The position numbers and the translations under genes were made by a program. The notes below the pieces were generated by a model, which worked only from the letters and a program-made list of their open reading frames with translations, had not been told where the DNA came from and did no database searches. From assembly GCA_014058105.1 (NCBI GenBank), contig JACGCM010001844.1, positions 1,054,001 to 1,118,000 on the forward strand: a DNA stretch of 64,000 bases. Reading direction: 5' to 3'. Source of the stretch: Kingdonia uniflora. Taxonomy: Eukaryota; Streptophyta; Magnoliopsida; Ranunculales; Circaeasteraceae. Of the stretch, positions 42,869 through 54,200 are shown piece by piece (position 1 is the first letter of the stretch; the number at the start of each line of letters is the position of its first letter).

Positions 42869-45800
42869 ATGGGATCCCAACATTTGGTGAAACTGTTGGT
42901 AGTATTCACTGTTCTTCACTTTGCAACCAATTTTGTGAGTTTGCAACTAACTTTTATAAGATTGTTTATTTTATCTAGTGATGTGTTACAATTAGGAAAT
43001 ATTGATTTTAGTGGGTATTGAAGACTTCATACGAAAGCCTTTAGTAATTGGGTTAAAATGGAGCATATTTTGGATACAGTAATTGAAAAAAGGTTGCACT
43101 ATGATTTAAGGCATAAGCAGGGGTAAGTTAGGACCTCAATTAAAGGGTAGCTAGTTCATTATCATTTGGTAGATTGTGGGTGTGAGGCAGCTGGGGTGAG
43201 GGTCAAAAGGGTTTTTATTTAATCATTATTGCCGTGGATGGTTCACTCTTCGTTCCAAGTAAGGGTTATTATGAGTTCAAAATGGGAGCTTTTGTAGGAT
43301 TATGTGGCCATTGGGTTGAGGTTATGAGTGATTTAGAGAGAAGCTGGTTTTGTTCAACTGGGTAACGAGGTTGTTTTTGATGACATTTTTCTTTGTTTTG
43401 CTATCTATTTGTGGAGGTTTGGATGTCTGTGTCTACTTCTTTGGAAGTTTTGATCAAATAAGCTAAGTGGATCCTTAGAAGGAAAGAACGTCGCTTAATT
43501 TAGATCATTGTTGACATTAAGGTCTTACTCTTCTCCCAGAGTAGGACTAACGGGATTCTTAGTGATCACTACTTTGAGTAGTAGGTGTCTCGAGCATATA
43601 AATAGAGAAAGTTGATCTCTTACACTTTCTACTTGCAGGAAGATTGATGTTCTTTGTGCTTTCTTTAGATTGATCTTACATAGTAATAGGTTGTTTTGTC
43701 CCTTCTCCAGAATTGGTACAACTAATGAAATATTTCATTCATCAAAGGTTAAAAAAAACTACAAAAAGGAAGGTCTCAGAAGCTAACTGCTAACTACGTG
43801 CTCTCTACCTGCCATAGACTTAGGTCCTGCTTTGGATTCATTTTGTATTTCTTTATTGTAAGACAGGATATATATATCCATACCCAAATGAAGACGTTCG
43901 CCCAAATCTCTACCCTTCTCTTTTATCTATAGTATCCCACTACTCTCTATGCCACAAGCAAGCTCTCCATTTTCTGTGATGGGCTTATCTGTTTTCTGTA
44001 ATGTCCCTCCAAAATTTGTGGACTGGATGAAACTGTGTTACTATTCCTAGATTTAAGATTGATGTGAATGGTGAAATCATAGGGTTCTTTCCTAGCAGTA
44101 GAGGAGTGGGACAGGGGAATCCCTTATCGCCCTATTTGTTCACAATAGGAATGTGAGCACTCTCTAAACTCAATCAAGTTGTTGGAGCAAGCAAACTTCA
44201 AGTTTTCCCGAACTGCAGAAATCACCACATATCTCACATAATATATACTGATGATTTACTATTGTGCCTAAAAGCAAAGAATATACTGCTGACTCTACTA
44301 CAATGGAAAATTTGCCTAAGTTTGCCTCATTATTTAGTTTAAAATAAATCAAGCAAAGAGCTCGGTAGTTTATACAAGTTCAACTCCAAGTGATACTAGA
44401 GAGAACATAAGCAGGATTCCACAATTCATAATGTTGCTTCTACTAAAATGAAGAAAAGCTGCCTGTAAAGTACTTGGGCCTTCCACTACTATGTTCTAAG
44501 TTATCTGAAACTGTATGTGCTCCTCTAATTAGCAAGATCCAAAAGAGAATTCTGAATTGGAAGCATAAATCCCTTCCTTTGGAGGAAGAGTAGAAGTAAT
44601 AAGAAGTATTCTTCAGCCCTTCTCGGTATATTGGATAGGATATTTTGGATTGCCTAAAGCTGTTATCTTATAGATTGAGAGAATCTTCAAAGACTTTTTG
44701 TGGTCAGGCTGCACTGACACGAAGATAATATGTAATGTTGCTTGGAAAGGTGTTTTTATGCCTAGAAAGAGTGTGGGCTGGGCTTGAAGAATTTAAAAGA
44801 CTTCTCAAAGGCAGTGATGACAAGAACAATGTGGAATCTTGTAGTAAGAAGAACTTTTGGAATTTTTGGATTAGTATGAAATACTAAAAAAAATTGTAGT
44901 TTCTGGACACTTGAAATGCCTAAAGATTGCTCTTGGGGTCTTAGATATTTGATCAAGAGGAGAGAGTTTTTATGCAGAATTATAAATTCATAGTGGGCAA
45001 TGTCGTGATCCTTGGCCTGAGAAAGTATACAAATTCAACTCCATAAACCATGCTTTTTGGGATAAACAGAAATGAGAAATTAAAGATAATCATTGATGAA
45101 GATGAATGGAAATTCCCTATAAAAAGAGTCAGATCAGGATAGTGGGCACAAATGTGGCAAGAAGTACAAGAAACTGAAGCTCCTACAACAAACTATGAAG
45201 ATACAATAATATAGACTAACAGAAATGGGAAATCTGATACTAAATCTGCATGGGGAAAAATAAGACAAGAGAAGGCTAATGTGCCTTGGTTTAAACTTTA
45301 AAGTGATATGGGATGCCAAGACATTATTTTTTGGCTTGGCTTAGCTTAGAACATAATAAAAACTAGAGATTTTCTAGTGCAGACAGAAACGTCCTACTGC
45401 TATTTCTGTGACTCCTAGGAAGAAAATAGATCTCACTTATTCTCTTAATGTCAGTATTCATACTATATATAAACAAATATATTGAACAGTCTGGGAATTA
45501 ATAGAAGTGCAGGGAACTGGGAGGATGAACTGTGTAATGTGCTCCAACAGTGACTCGGCCACAATAGAAATCCTAAGAACTGCTTTCAACACTTCTGAAT
45601 ATTGCATATGGGAAGAGAGAAACATGAGGCAGTTCAAGCAGATAATATCCACAAAAGAGGCAGTTTTACATAAAATAAAGAACTCAGCTCAAAAGGCCCA
45701 AACTTCTAACTTCAACTTCTGAGAGTCTCAACAAAATAGAAATTATCTGTTAGAATGGGGACTGAACACTACAATAAAGCAGCTGAAAACCAAGAATTGT

Positions 45801-48800
45801 AGATGCGTGGAAGACAAAGCCAGAGGCAGATATGGTCTTAGACATTACACGCAACAAAGCCCAAAAGAGTTATAAAGGAATCTTCAGACTGTCAAATGGT
45901 ATTCCTGTCATGATTTGTACAAAGAAGCAGAGCCGTCAGGATACAACTCAACTGAATCTCCTTGCTATTGTTGAAGGTTTGGAACTAGCTATAAAGTTAG
46001 GCTGGCAATCTTTGGTGATTCACATTGAAGACAGATATCTAGCTCATTCTCACAATTTTGGCTGGTCCTCAAGCTGAAAAGAAATGAAGATATACAGGAT
46101 ACATAGCCAAAGATACTTGTATTTCTTTTCCTAGAGATTTTTCTGCAGAGTTGTCTAAAATCTGCAAGACAGGCTCGATCGGGATCTTTTCCTTTCCTTG
46201 TAATTTTTTCTCATATAATTAAATTCTGGTAGGGATCTAGCCTATCCCCTGCTTCCTTCAAAAAAAAAAAAAAAAAAACTCTCCATTTTCTCTACGAAGC
46301 GAGAAAGCTACTTCACTTTTGGCTTTATGTATGATAGTTCATTCTCATGTCTGATGTAGTTCTTAGAAATTCTTCCAGACTAGTGAATACTGACAAGAAC
46401 AGTGGAAAGAGAACTGCAGAATACCGAAAGACCCCAAGATGTACTTTTGTCAGTACCATCTTTCTTCCTTCTCATGTAGCCAGTTTTTTTATCACACGTT
46501 CAATGACCAGATCCCAGATTTTATTAGACCTGTACGACACTCGTAAGGGAACCTTTAATATTCTAAGGAAGTCTTCCACCTCATAACAAAGCCATCTGCT
46601 AGAAGGCACAAGTTCTTTGTAGTTTGTAAATATTTGTATTTTCTCACTCTTTTAGTCTTCTCACTATTTTCTACATCGTTAGGTAGCTCACGGTCCTTGA
46701 TTAAAATGAATCGGAATGTAGTTTGAAATTTATTAGCTCATGCAAACATGTTGTTCCTGTTAATTGCATGTGCCCCTCATTGTCATTCCCAAAATAAATA
46801 CCCATCTGTTACACTTCGAGATATATTTGCTTGTTCTGATCTTCTGTCTAAATTATTAATTTTAATTATCATCCTGCCATAACTTTTCAGGTAGAAACGT
46901 GTAATTTGCTTGTAAATGGTAACAGTGACCCAAATTGCATCGCCTCTCAAAAATATCTTATGAAATCCTACTTTAAGAAGTACAATACCCTGCTTGATTC
47001 AGATTTCGAAGATTTTTTGCCATATGAACTCCTTGGCTCATGTAATACATTATCACATAGTATCACTCAGGCGCTTAAAATATCGATGCAACGTGATCTT
47101 GCTGGTGAAGGTTCTCACCGCCGTTTACTTTCAGTCATCAAGATCCATATTGAGCCAGAGGCTACATCTGTGGTACCTGTAGAGTATCAAGTCATAGTTA
47201 TTGAAAGACTTCCCTCGGGAGTTTTTGCAGACCCATTTGAGCTACAACATCTTGTTCAACGAGGTGGTAAGAGGCTCTGGCTCACATCCTTGAAGCAAAT
47301 TTTACATGTTTTTCTTGTATATTTCTGGTTGTTCTGAGATACCCTTATAGTCTGGTTATTTTGGGATAAGCTTGCATGTTCGATAATAAGAAGTGAACCC
47401 TTATCCCTGATGAAAGAACTGAGATGTACCTTTACATACTCTTTCGAGATACTCCACTTACTTGCAACAGTGCAGAGGTATTGGAAACTGATTCCAAAAA
47501 GTATTGGGTGCATCAGATTTCTTGTTAATAATCGATGGGAGACTGGACGTATCTCATATTATGGAACATTGATGGGAGTAGAACATAACGAACTTAAAAC
47601 TTAAGGGGTCATCTCCAAATATATCTATCTTTTGCTATAGGTTTTTTACTGGAAATCTTTGTTACAGTATTTTCTGATGCTGCTGTATTTGGAGACACGA
47701 ATTTGGAATTGCCTTCAGCTCTGTCCAACTGCTCTGTTGTTGAAATTCACATGGAAATTAATCACGGTGTTTTATCAAGGCATGAGAGAGGACTGGAAGT
47801 CAAAATAGACCTTCCATTACATGCACGGTATCCGGTAAGTTAGAGAAAAAAATCTGTCATTCTCTCTATTTGATTTTCATTTATTTCTCTACATTATAAT
47901 ATCTCTCATGCAAAGTTGCTGTATGATTCTCGCTCGTGAACTAAACAAGGTCTCTGTTATGCAAATGGTATACATAAGAGCAATTACATTCAGCAGGTTC
48001 TTTTTGATGAAAATTTTTACTTCTGCTTTGCCACTAACATAATGATTTCCGTAAATACAAAACAGATTGTGGATAACTTTCATACTAGATCTGAAGATAT
48101 CCATGTACTGTAATTTCTGTAGCATACTAGTAACAAAAATTGAATTCTTGTGAGAGATCAGTCTTGATCTTTAGACGCTCGCTCGAGTCCTGAGAAAATT
48201 TTATTCTGTAGTTACCAGAAGAAAGTTGTGAAATTTTCTAGTTCCCATAGTTGGAAGGATCATGTTAGTCGTGTTTTAACATTTAGTTTGAGGTAGCATC
48301 ATTTTATTTATATTGACCATATTATAACTAAAGTGAGTAGCTAAATTTCTTGACCAGTATCCCCAACTATAACCCTAACTTCCTAACTGCTATGTTCATA
48401 GAGGCAGTGATATATTCGTAATTTGTTAGTAGTTCAGGGAAGTGCTGCAATGGACCAGTATTTTGTCCTTGCTTGTAAATTGCCAAACTATATTTGTTTC
48501 TGAAAAAAAAACTATTGATTTTCTTATTGCAGCCTCTTGATGGAAGCGGTTATTCAATGGTTCAGATGGGCGCACCTGACGTATATGTGCGTTACAACAT
48601 TGAAGAAAACTTGCAATTCGAAAATTGTGTATGGAGGATTACAGCTGTTTCCCTCAAACCGCAAGGCGCTGTTGTGTGGAAGATACCCTCTGGTAATAAA
48701 GCACATACAGGAGTTGTATCAAACGTTACTTTTGTTTCAGCTTTACTATCCACTCTCTTAATCGTTCTAACGGCTTTATTTGATACAAATACTGAAAACA

Positions 48801-48823
48801 CCAAAAATTCCAAACAGTCATAA
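42869..48823 (+). CDS. PIGX: GPI mannosyltransferase I stabilising subunit PIG-X
   Basis: The coding exons are 42869-42934, 46891-47266, 47668-47834 and 48533-48823, with GT-AG introns, giving 299 aa. Exon 1 is exactly a hydrophobic signal-type segment (residues 1-22, KLLVVFTVLHFA). The lumenal part carries the family's GEGSHRRL, ERLPSGVFADPFELQ (about residues 127-141), FGDTNLELPS and DLPLHARYP boxes. A C-terminal transmembrane helix spans residues 265-286, followed by a short polar tail. PIG-X/Pbn1 proteins are type I ER membrane proteins that stabilise the catalytic subunit PIG-M, which adds the first mannose to GPI anchors. Intron 1 (about 4 kb) contains a truncated LINE. The gene is divergent from SAMBA and convergent with SYP2. 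Confidence 0.9.
42935..43962 (+). other. PIGX intron 1, proximal part
   Basis: No coding or repeat structure recognised before the LINE insertion. Confidence 0.5.
43976..46278 (+). mobile_element. 5'-truncated L1-type LINE (LINE-3 of window) with 13-bp TSD
   Basis: The element begins inside RT and ends in a run of 20 A (46259-46278). The exact 13-bp duplication CTCTCCATTTTCT lies at 43963-43975 and 46279-46291. Motifs in order are VNGEIIGFFPSSRGV plus QGNPLSPYLF, IIYTDDLLLCLKA (catalytic YTDD), zf-RVT remnants, and RNase H-like EGLELAIKLGWQSLVIHIED. Numerous stops are present. It sits in PIGX intron 1 in the sense direction. Confidence 0.92.
46292..46890 (+). other. PIGX intron 1, distal part
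   Basis: AT-rich intron up to the CTTTTCAG acceptor at 46890. A 79-codon frame at 46347-46586 has no family resemblance. Confidence 0.4.
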
Positions 48824-50280
48824 TTGAATGGATACCGATTGATGAGTTACAGATTAAGCTCTTATTTTGCATTTGTGGTTAAATAGCCATTTTGTTGTGA
48901 TTCTCCATTATTGGAGTTATTCGTTCGAATAATATTTTAGGGCTTCTTGTAAGGTGAGCTAAAAAGTAAATATATGACTGAAAAAGACCAGAAGCATGAA
49001 ATGTATTTGGTTTCTTAAGTCTATTTATAGGGCATCACATGTATTTATGTTCTCGTGTTCCTTGGGAATTCTCATCATAGCTGGAACCTTTTCCCTGATA
49101 GATGTTGAAGGGCTGCATGAAAAAAAATGTAAGTCTACTTTTAACCGTTCGTAGATCCTCCTGCATTCAGATCCTTGGGCATGTATTTAATTCACTTTTC
49201 TTCTTTTAATAGCCAATCCTGTTTAATCTGTATCAGTCTGGCCAGCGGCCAATCTACATATATCGCATTCAGACCCATATATGATACTCAATTCCCTCGT
49301 AAATTGTAATTTCATAGAAGTTATTAATTTTCCAGGATGCAATATGCTAAACATTCATGTGGTGCAAATGTAAAATTTGCTAATCTTAATTGCTTCCAAA
49401 CATGTGGTTGGTTGTTCCTTGATGGGCCTCAACACAGGAAATCATACATACGAAAATTAGAATTCAGGCTGGTTAGTGGGTGATTTGCAAGATTTTGATC
49501 AATGCAGTTGGAATATGAAGTCGAATTTTGTGGTAATAAATCATTATCAAAATCCCGTTATCAGGCACAATGGATGATGTATAACCATTATTACTGTATA
49601 CAATAAGTTAGTGGGTTAATCCTTCCCTGTCACCGCAGATAATAATATTGTGGGTAAAAATGCAACCCCTGTGTGTATCCAACAATTCTGTGGGGGGCAA
49701 GGTTCGATCATATATCCCGCCATTAAGATTAAGACCCATATGACAGCAGCTCTAATCCCTCTAAAGTATTTGTTTCCGATTACATCAGATTCAATTCTTT
49801 GTTTGATAAAGAAAAACAGATTGGAAGAAGAAAAAAACTGTATATGATTTGATAAATACTTCAGTCTCCCTCCCAGAATACAACCTGGCACTTAAATGGG
49901 CATTTCATCATCACCCACAAATGAAAGGACAGGGTTAGATCTTCAGTCACCTAAGGGTAAATATACAGCACCATTTTCAAACTCATACACAAAACACCTT
50001 GTACTTGATACACTGTGCAAAAATATCCACAGTTTTGAGGAGATTTTCCAAGTCAGTTTCCCATGGTAGTCAAAAATTTCACCAGATTTTGATCACTGAC
50101 CCCAAAAGTGATCATAAAATTAATGCAACCATAAGTAAATTAATGCAGGTCACAGAAAGTTTCCCAGATTCATAATAGATACACTTAAAAGGATAACTTT
50201 TCTTAAGATCTCATAGCTATGAAACTGATTGGAAGAAGCACACTCTGATAAGCAAAACAAACAAGAAATACAAGTGATAG
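48824..50280. other. Convergent intergenic region after PIGX
   Basis: Presumed PIGX 3' UTR and spacer. No gene recognised. Confidence 0.4.
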
Positions 50281-50284
50281 CAAA

Positions 50285-50600
50285 TTAAAAGGATAACTCT
50301 TCTTTATTCAACAAACCACCGCTACCAGCACCACCGCCACCATATCGACCACATACACCATCCCCAGAACCACCTCCATTATATTTCCAAGAGCCACCGC
50401 TAATAACCACCACTGTCACCATATCCTTCACCTGAGTCGCCTCCACGATTGGCACTACAACCAGCCCGTCCTCCACAAGCAGTGCCTACCAGCACCAATA
50501 TTGCCTTCTACTCCGCCACCATCCCCACGTTCTTCTCTGGCAACACCACCATAACTTCCACTAGCTCCGCCTCCTACACCACCCTAAACCCCTCATCCCC
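50285..50600 (-). pseudogene. Glycine-rich repeat relic
   Basis: Read on the - strand, GGT/GGC-rich codons give Gly-rich peptides (YNGGGSGDGVCGRYGGGGAG and, upstream in other frames, GGGASGSYGG-like). This resembles the C-terminal Gly-rich domain of plant glycine-rich RNA-binding or cell-wall proteins, but no RRM or signal peptide is found and frames are broken. Confidence 0.4.
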
Positions 50601-50649
50601 ATGTTCTTCTCTGGCACCACCACTGCCTCCAACACCGTGCCCCGAAATA

Positions 50650-50800
50650 ACCATTCATTTTCTTATTGCAGTCTTGATGAAAATGGTTCTTCAATAGATC
50701 AAATGGGTGCACCGCACTTATGTCTGTGTAGCAACACTCAAGACAGCTTACAATCTGAGAATTGTTTATGGAGGCCAAAACTCAAAATTTATGTCGGCTA
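50650..50800 (+). pseudogene. Partial duplicate of PIGX exon 4
   Basis: TTTTCTTATTGCAG followed by sequence matching the first ~125 bp of PIGX exon 4: TTGATGRAARYGGTTMTTCA, then CAAATGGGTGCACC and AGAATTGTTTATGGAGG correspond to 48537-48640. It includes the intron-3 branch/acceptor side, so it is a DNA-level duplication, not a retrocopy. It stops after GGAGG and is disabled. Confidence 0.75.
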
Positions 50801-51277
50801 ATGAATGACCATAGCAGAGATGTTTGGAACTATAGCAGACATTCCTCCTCAGTTAACTACAAATCTAAAACAATTGAGTTCTACTTGTGGCTAATTATTC
50901 CTTGTATCTAATCTACGGTCTTGAAAAATAAACTACTATAGATTATTTGCAAAATGCACCTAAAGAATTTATAATTTATTGATGAGAAAAGGCTCACTAC
51001 ACAAATATGTATATATGTTCCATCAGATCACAACCCCCTGAAAATACCTCAGGAACACCAACTAACAACACAAACCACCCCACACAGAAGCAATTGAATG
51101 TTATATGTGAACAAAGACATACTATATATATACTACCATGCAACTTGGACCAAACAAAGACCACTTCTATAGAGCAAGGAATCACTTGGTGAAATTAAGC
51201 AATGGATGAGAACTCCATCGACTAGAAGATTCTGGCCTTGCTCATTGATTCAGAATAGAGACAACATACTTGATTTG

Positions 51278-54200
51278 TTAAGCTGTCAGAACTATGATCA
51301 CGATGAGAAGGACAACCCCAAATATCACCAAAAGCAAGCAGGTCTGCAGGAGAAGATAAGTTTAAGTTAAGACGAGCAGATAAATATTTACTAAGTCTGG
51401 TAAGAATACTATGGTGGTGTTCGCTAACTCGAGCATACTGAGAGGCTGGTATGGGGGTTACTGGGAAATCTTGTATCTTTATATACTGCATGTATAAACA
51501 TGTAGTACATGTCCCGCGTATACCATAGGATATGTCTATGTGGATTCAATGGTCTGGGTCATATGTCCTTCAATAAGCATATTTTAATAGGTGTATTTCC
51601 TAGATTAGAAGCCAACTAAGAAGTTACCAATAAGAAATCCTCATATATATTTCCTCAAAACTAAACCCAAATGTCTTGATACTTTACCAGAGATGAATTT
51701 GACTTTTGTGTCTTTGAAGCTTTAACAAGTTGAGATTTTGCTTGAGAAGTTGCCACAGCCGAGTTCTCAATATTGGAGCCAATGTCATCTGCAAGTTGAT
51801 CATATTTGTAATAACGGAATATAGATTAAGAAGATATATCCATGAAAATGATATGTCCAGAGCAGAATCTTTCGCTCCCAGTAAACAATTTAAAAAACCA
51901 AAATAACACCTAAGTAGTAAAAAGACCTTAAATATTTACACCATAGATAAATCCTTGTCTTAAACGAGAGGTTACTTTGGTCATTTCATAAAATGTCTAC
52001 CAGAAGCCTCAAAAACTACTCCAGGGCATTCAATTTCCTAAATTGTGAAGAACAAAGTGAAAGAAACTGACCAATAATAGCTCCTTGGTCATGAACCAGT
52101 ACAGCAAGATCTTTAAAAATCTCGTTCACCTCACCAATCTGTTGCTGGATTTCTTGGATTCCTTGTTCTCTTTCCTCGATAATGGCCTCGTTAAAAACAA
52201 TCTCATTGTCAAGAAGCAAGACCTCTTGTCTGCAGAAAAATAAAAAAATAAAAAAACGTTCCGAGTATATAGAAAATTAGCTAACCACCTCTTGAAACAC
52301 GAAAAAACTCGTGTTTTGCCGCCATTCATTGTAAGTATGACACGAGGTTTTATTATATGTATGTTCTACAACGAGATCCTATTTCTTTTTAGCGTATAAA
52401 TGCATGCAAATAGCTACAGTATTATGCGAAAAAGTGGGGTCTTCAATGGACTTTTTTTTACTAGTGGCACCGCATTCAACAGAATACCACTTGGTTGGGA
52501 GAAATGTCAAATGTGCACCAACTGGGGAACCCAAAAGGCCAACATATGTAAATATAATGCTTTCAATGGTATTAACGCACAACAGATTGCATTGGAATCA
52601 TTGGTCATTCCATCTTTATTCCTTGAACAACGGTGGCATGTAGCACATAAACTGGGTGGGACAAATGCCAAATGTGCACCAACTAGGGAACCCAAAGGCC
52701 AAGTAAATACAATGCTTTCTTTCGTATTAACGCACAACAGATTGCATTGGGATCAATGGCCATTCCATCTTTAACAACACGTTGAAAAATGGATTTCCTT
52801 GAACAATGGTGGTATGTAGCATATACACAGAAGTATCACTGACTAAGTTCATTAGACTCATTACTAATGAACTGCTCAGATGGAGACTATGTTCTTTTGC
52901 AATGGCAAAGACAGCTAGGACACACCATGGGTGATAATTATAGTTCAATGCGATAGAGCACAGACAAGAGAGAGGCATGCACATTAGGACTTACCTTCTA
53001 GACTCCACCAAAAGGGCACGGTGTTCTGGACTCCTATCTGAGCTTATATCTAGCTCGCCTGCAGTATAGCTGTTGGTATAAACAAAGCCATAAGATTAAG
53101 AACATACATGAGTCAAAATGAGAGAGGAAAACACCAACAAAAAAACAAAAACAAAATCTCCAGTAAACAGAAACATAATACCCATATTTATATACATCTG
53201 ACACAAGCCAGAACTATGCTCTTGATGAATATAAGAAAGTTACCTGGAGGGAAGAACGGTTTGGGGAACAAAAGGAGCATATGCTGTTTCTCTTTCAGCA
53301 GCAAGACGTTGAGCCTTCTGAAACTCTTTTAGGACCGCTTGGAAATCTTTTGCAAGCTTAGCATCAGCGATCTTCTTGCTAGCCTGCAGTTACAAAAAAG
53401 ACGATTAAGGTCTAACGACACTCTCCTCTTTAAAGATAAATAAAAGGTACAAACTTGAGCTTTATTAATGGCGTTTATGCTTGAGTAACAAAAAGGTATA
53501 ATTGTATCCTTCTGCTCCAATGTGCTCTTTCCAAGTAGCAAAGTGGTGGTGATAGTGGCACAAACTGACAGCAAAAAGTAGGACTTTTTGGATGGTATTG
53601 CCAGCATCCTAGGAAGCCAATCCAAATGCCAGAGAGACACCATTAATGCCCACCCTAATTATTTAAGTTTTACAAATTAATTTAGTCAACCTCTGAAGTT
53701 AAGGAACCTCCGAATATTAACTTTTAAAGTCTTTTTTCTGATTGCTTGCAACATAAGAGCATTTCTTTGTTTTTATTCCTTTTTAAGACTTCACAACACT
53801 ATGAAAAACTTTCTTAAAAAACTGATCTTCATGTTCACTTACGCTAACTTCAGAATTTTGATCTGTTTCGCTGGCTTGTTTAAGTTTGGCGGAAGTATCT
53901 TTCACCAACTGCCCAATGTGCACCCTTGTCTTGTGCCTGCAACGAGAAAAGAGAATAATATTAATGGTTCATTACTTCATGGTAAGGCATAATTATGATA
54001 CCAAGAAAATTGATGCTTTCTGTAAATGAAGACATTCCACTAATAAAGTTACCTTTCAGCCATGACGACAATAAGCTGGATAAATAAACAGTACATCGTA
54101 ATACTACACTTAAACTTCTAAAGTTGTCACTTTTTAAGGAGAACAAAGTTGTTACTTGTTTACGTCCGTGTTTAACAAAAAGGTGAGGTAGGAAATAATA

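Noticed and set aside
46347..46586. 79-codon + strand frame in PIGX intron 1
   Set aside because: No splice-site fit with PIGX phases and no family match.
50449..50697. Pro/Ser/Thr-rich + strand open frame of 82 codons
   Set aside because: It is the complement of the Gly-rich relic read on the - strand and runs into the PIGX exon 4 copy.
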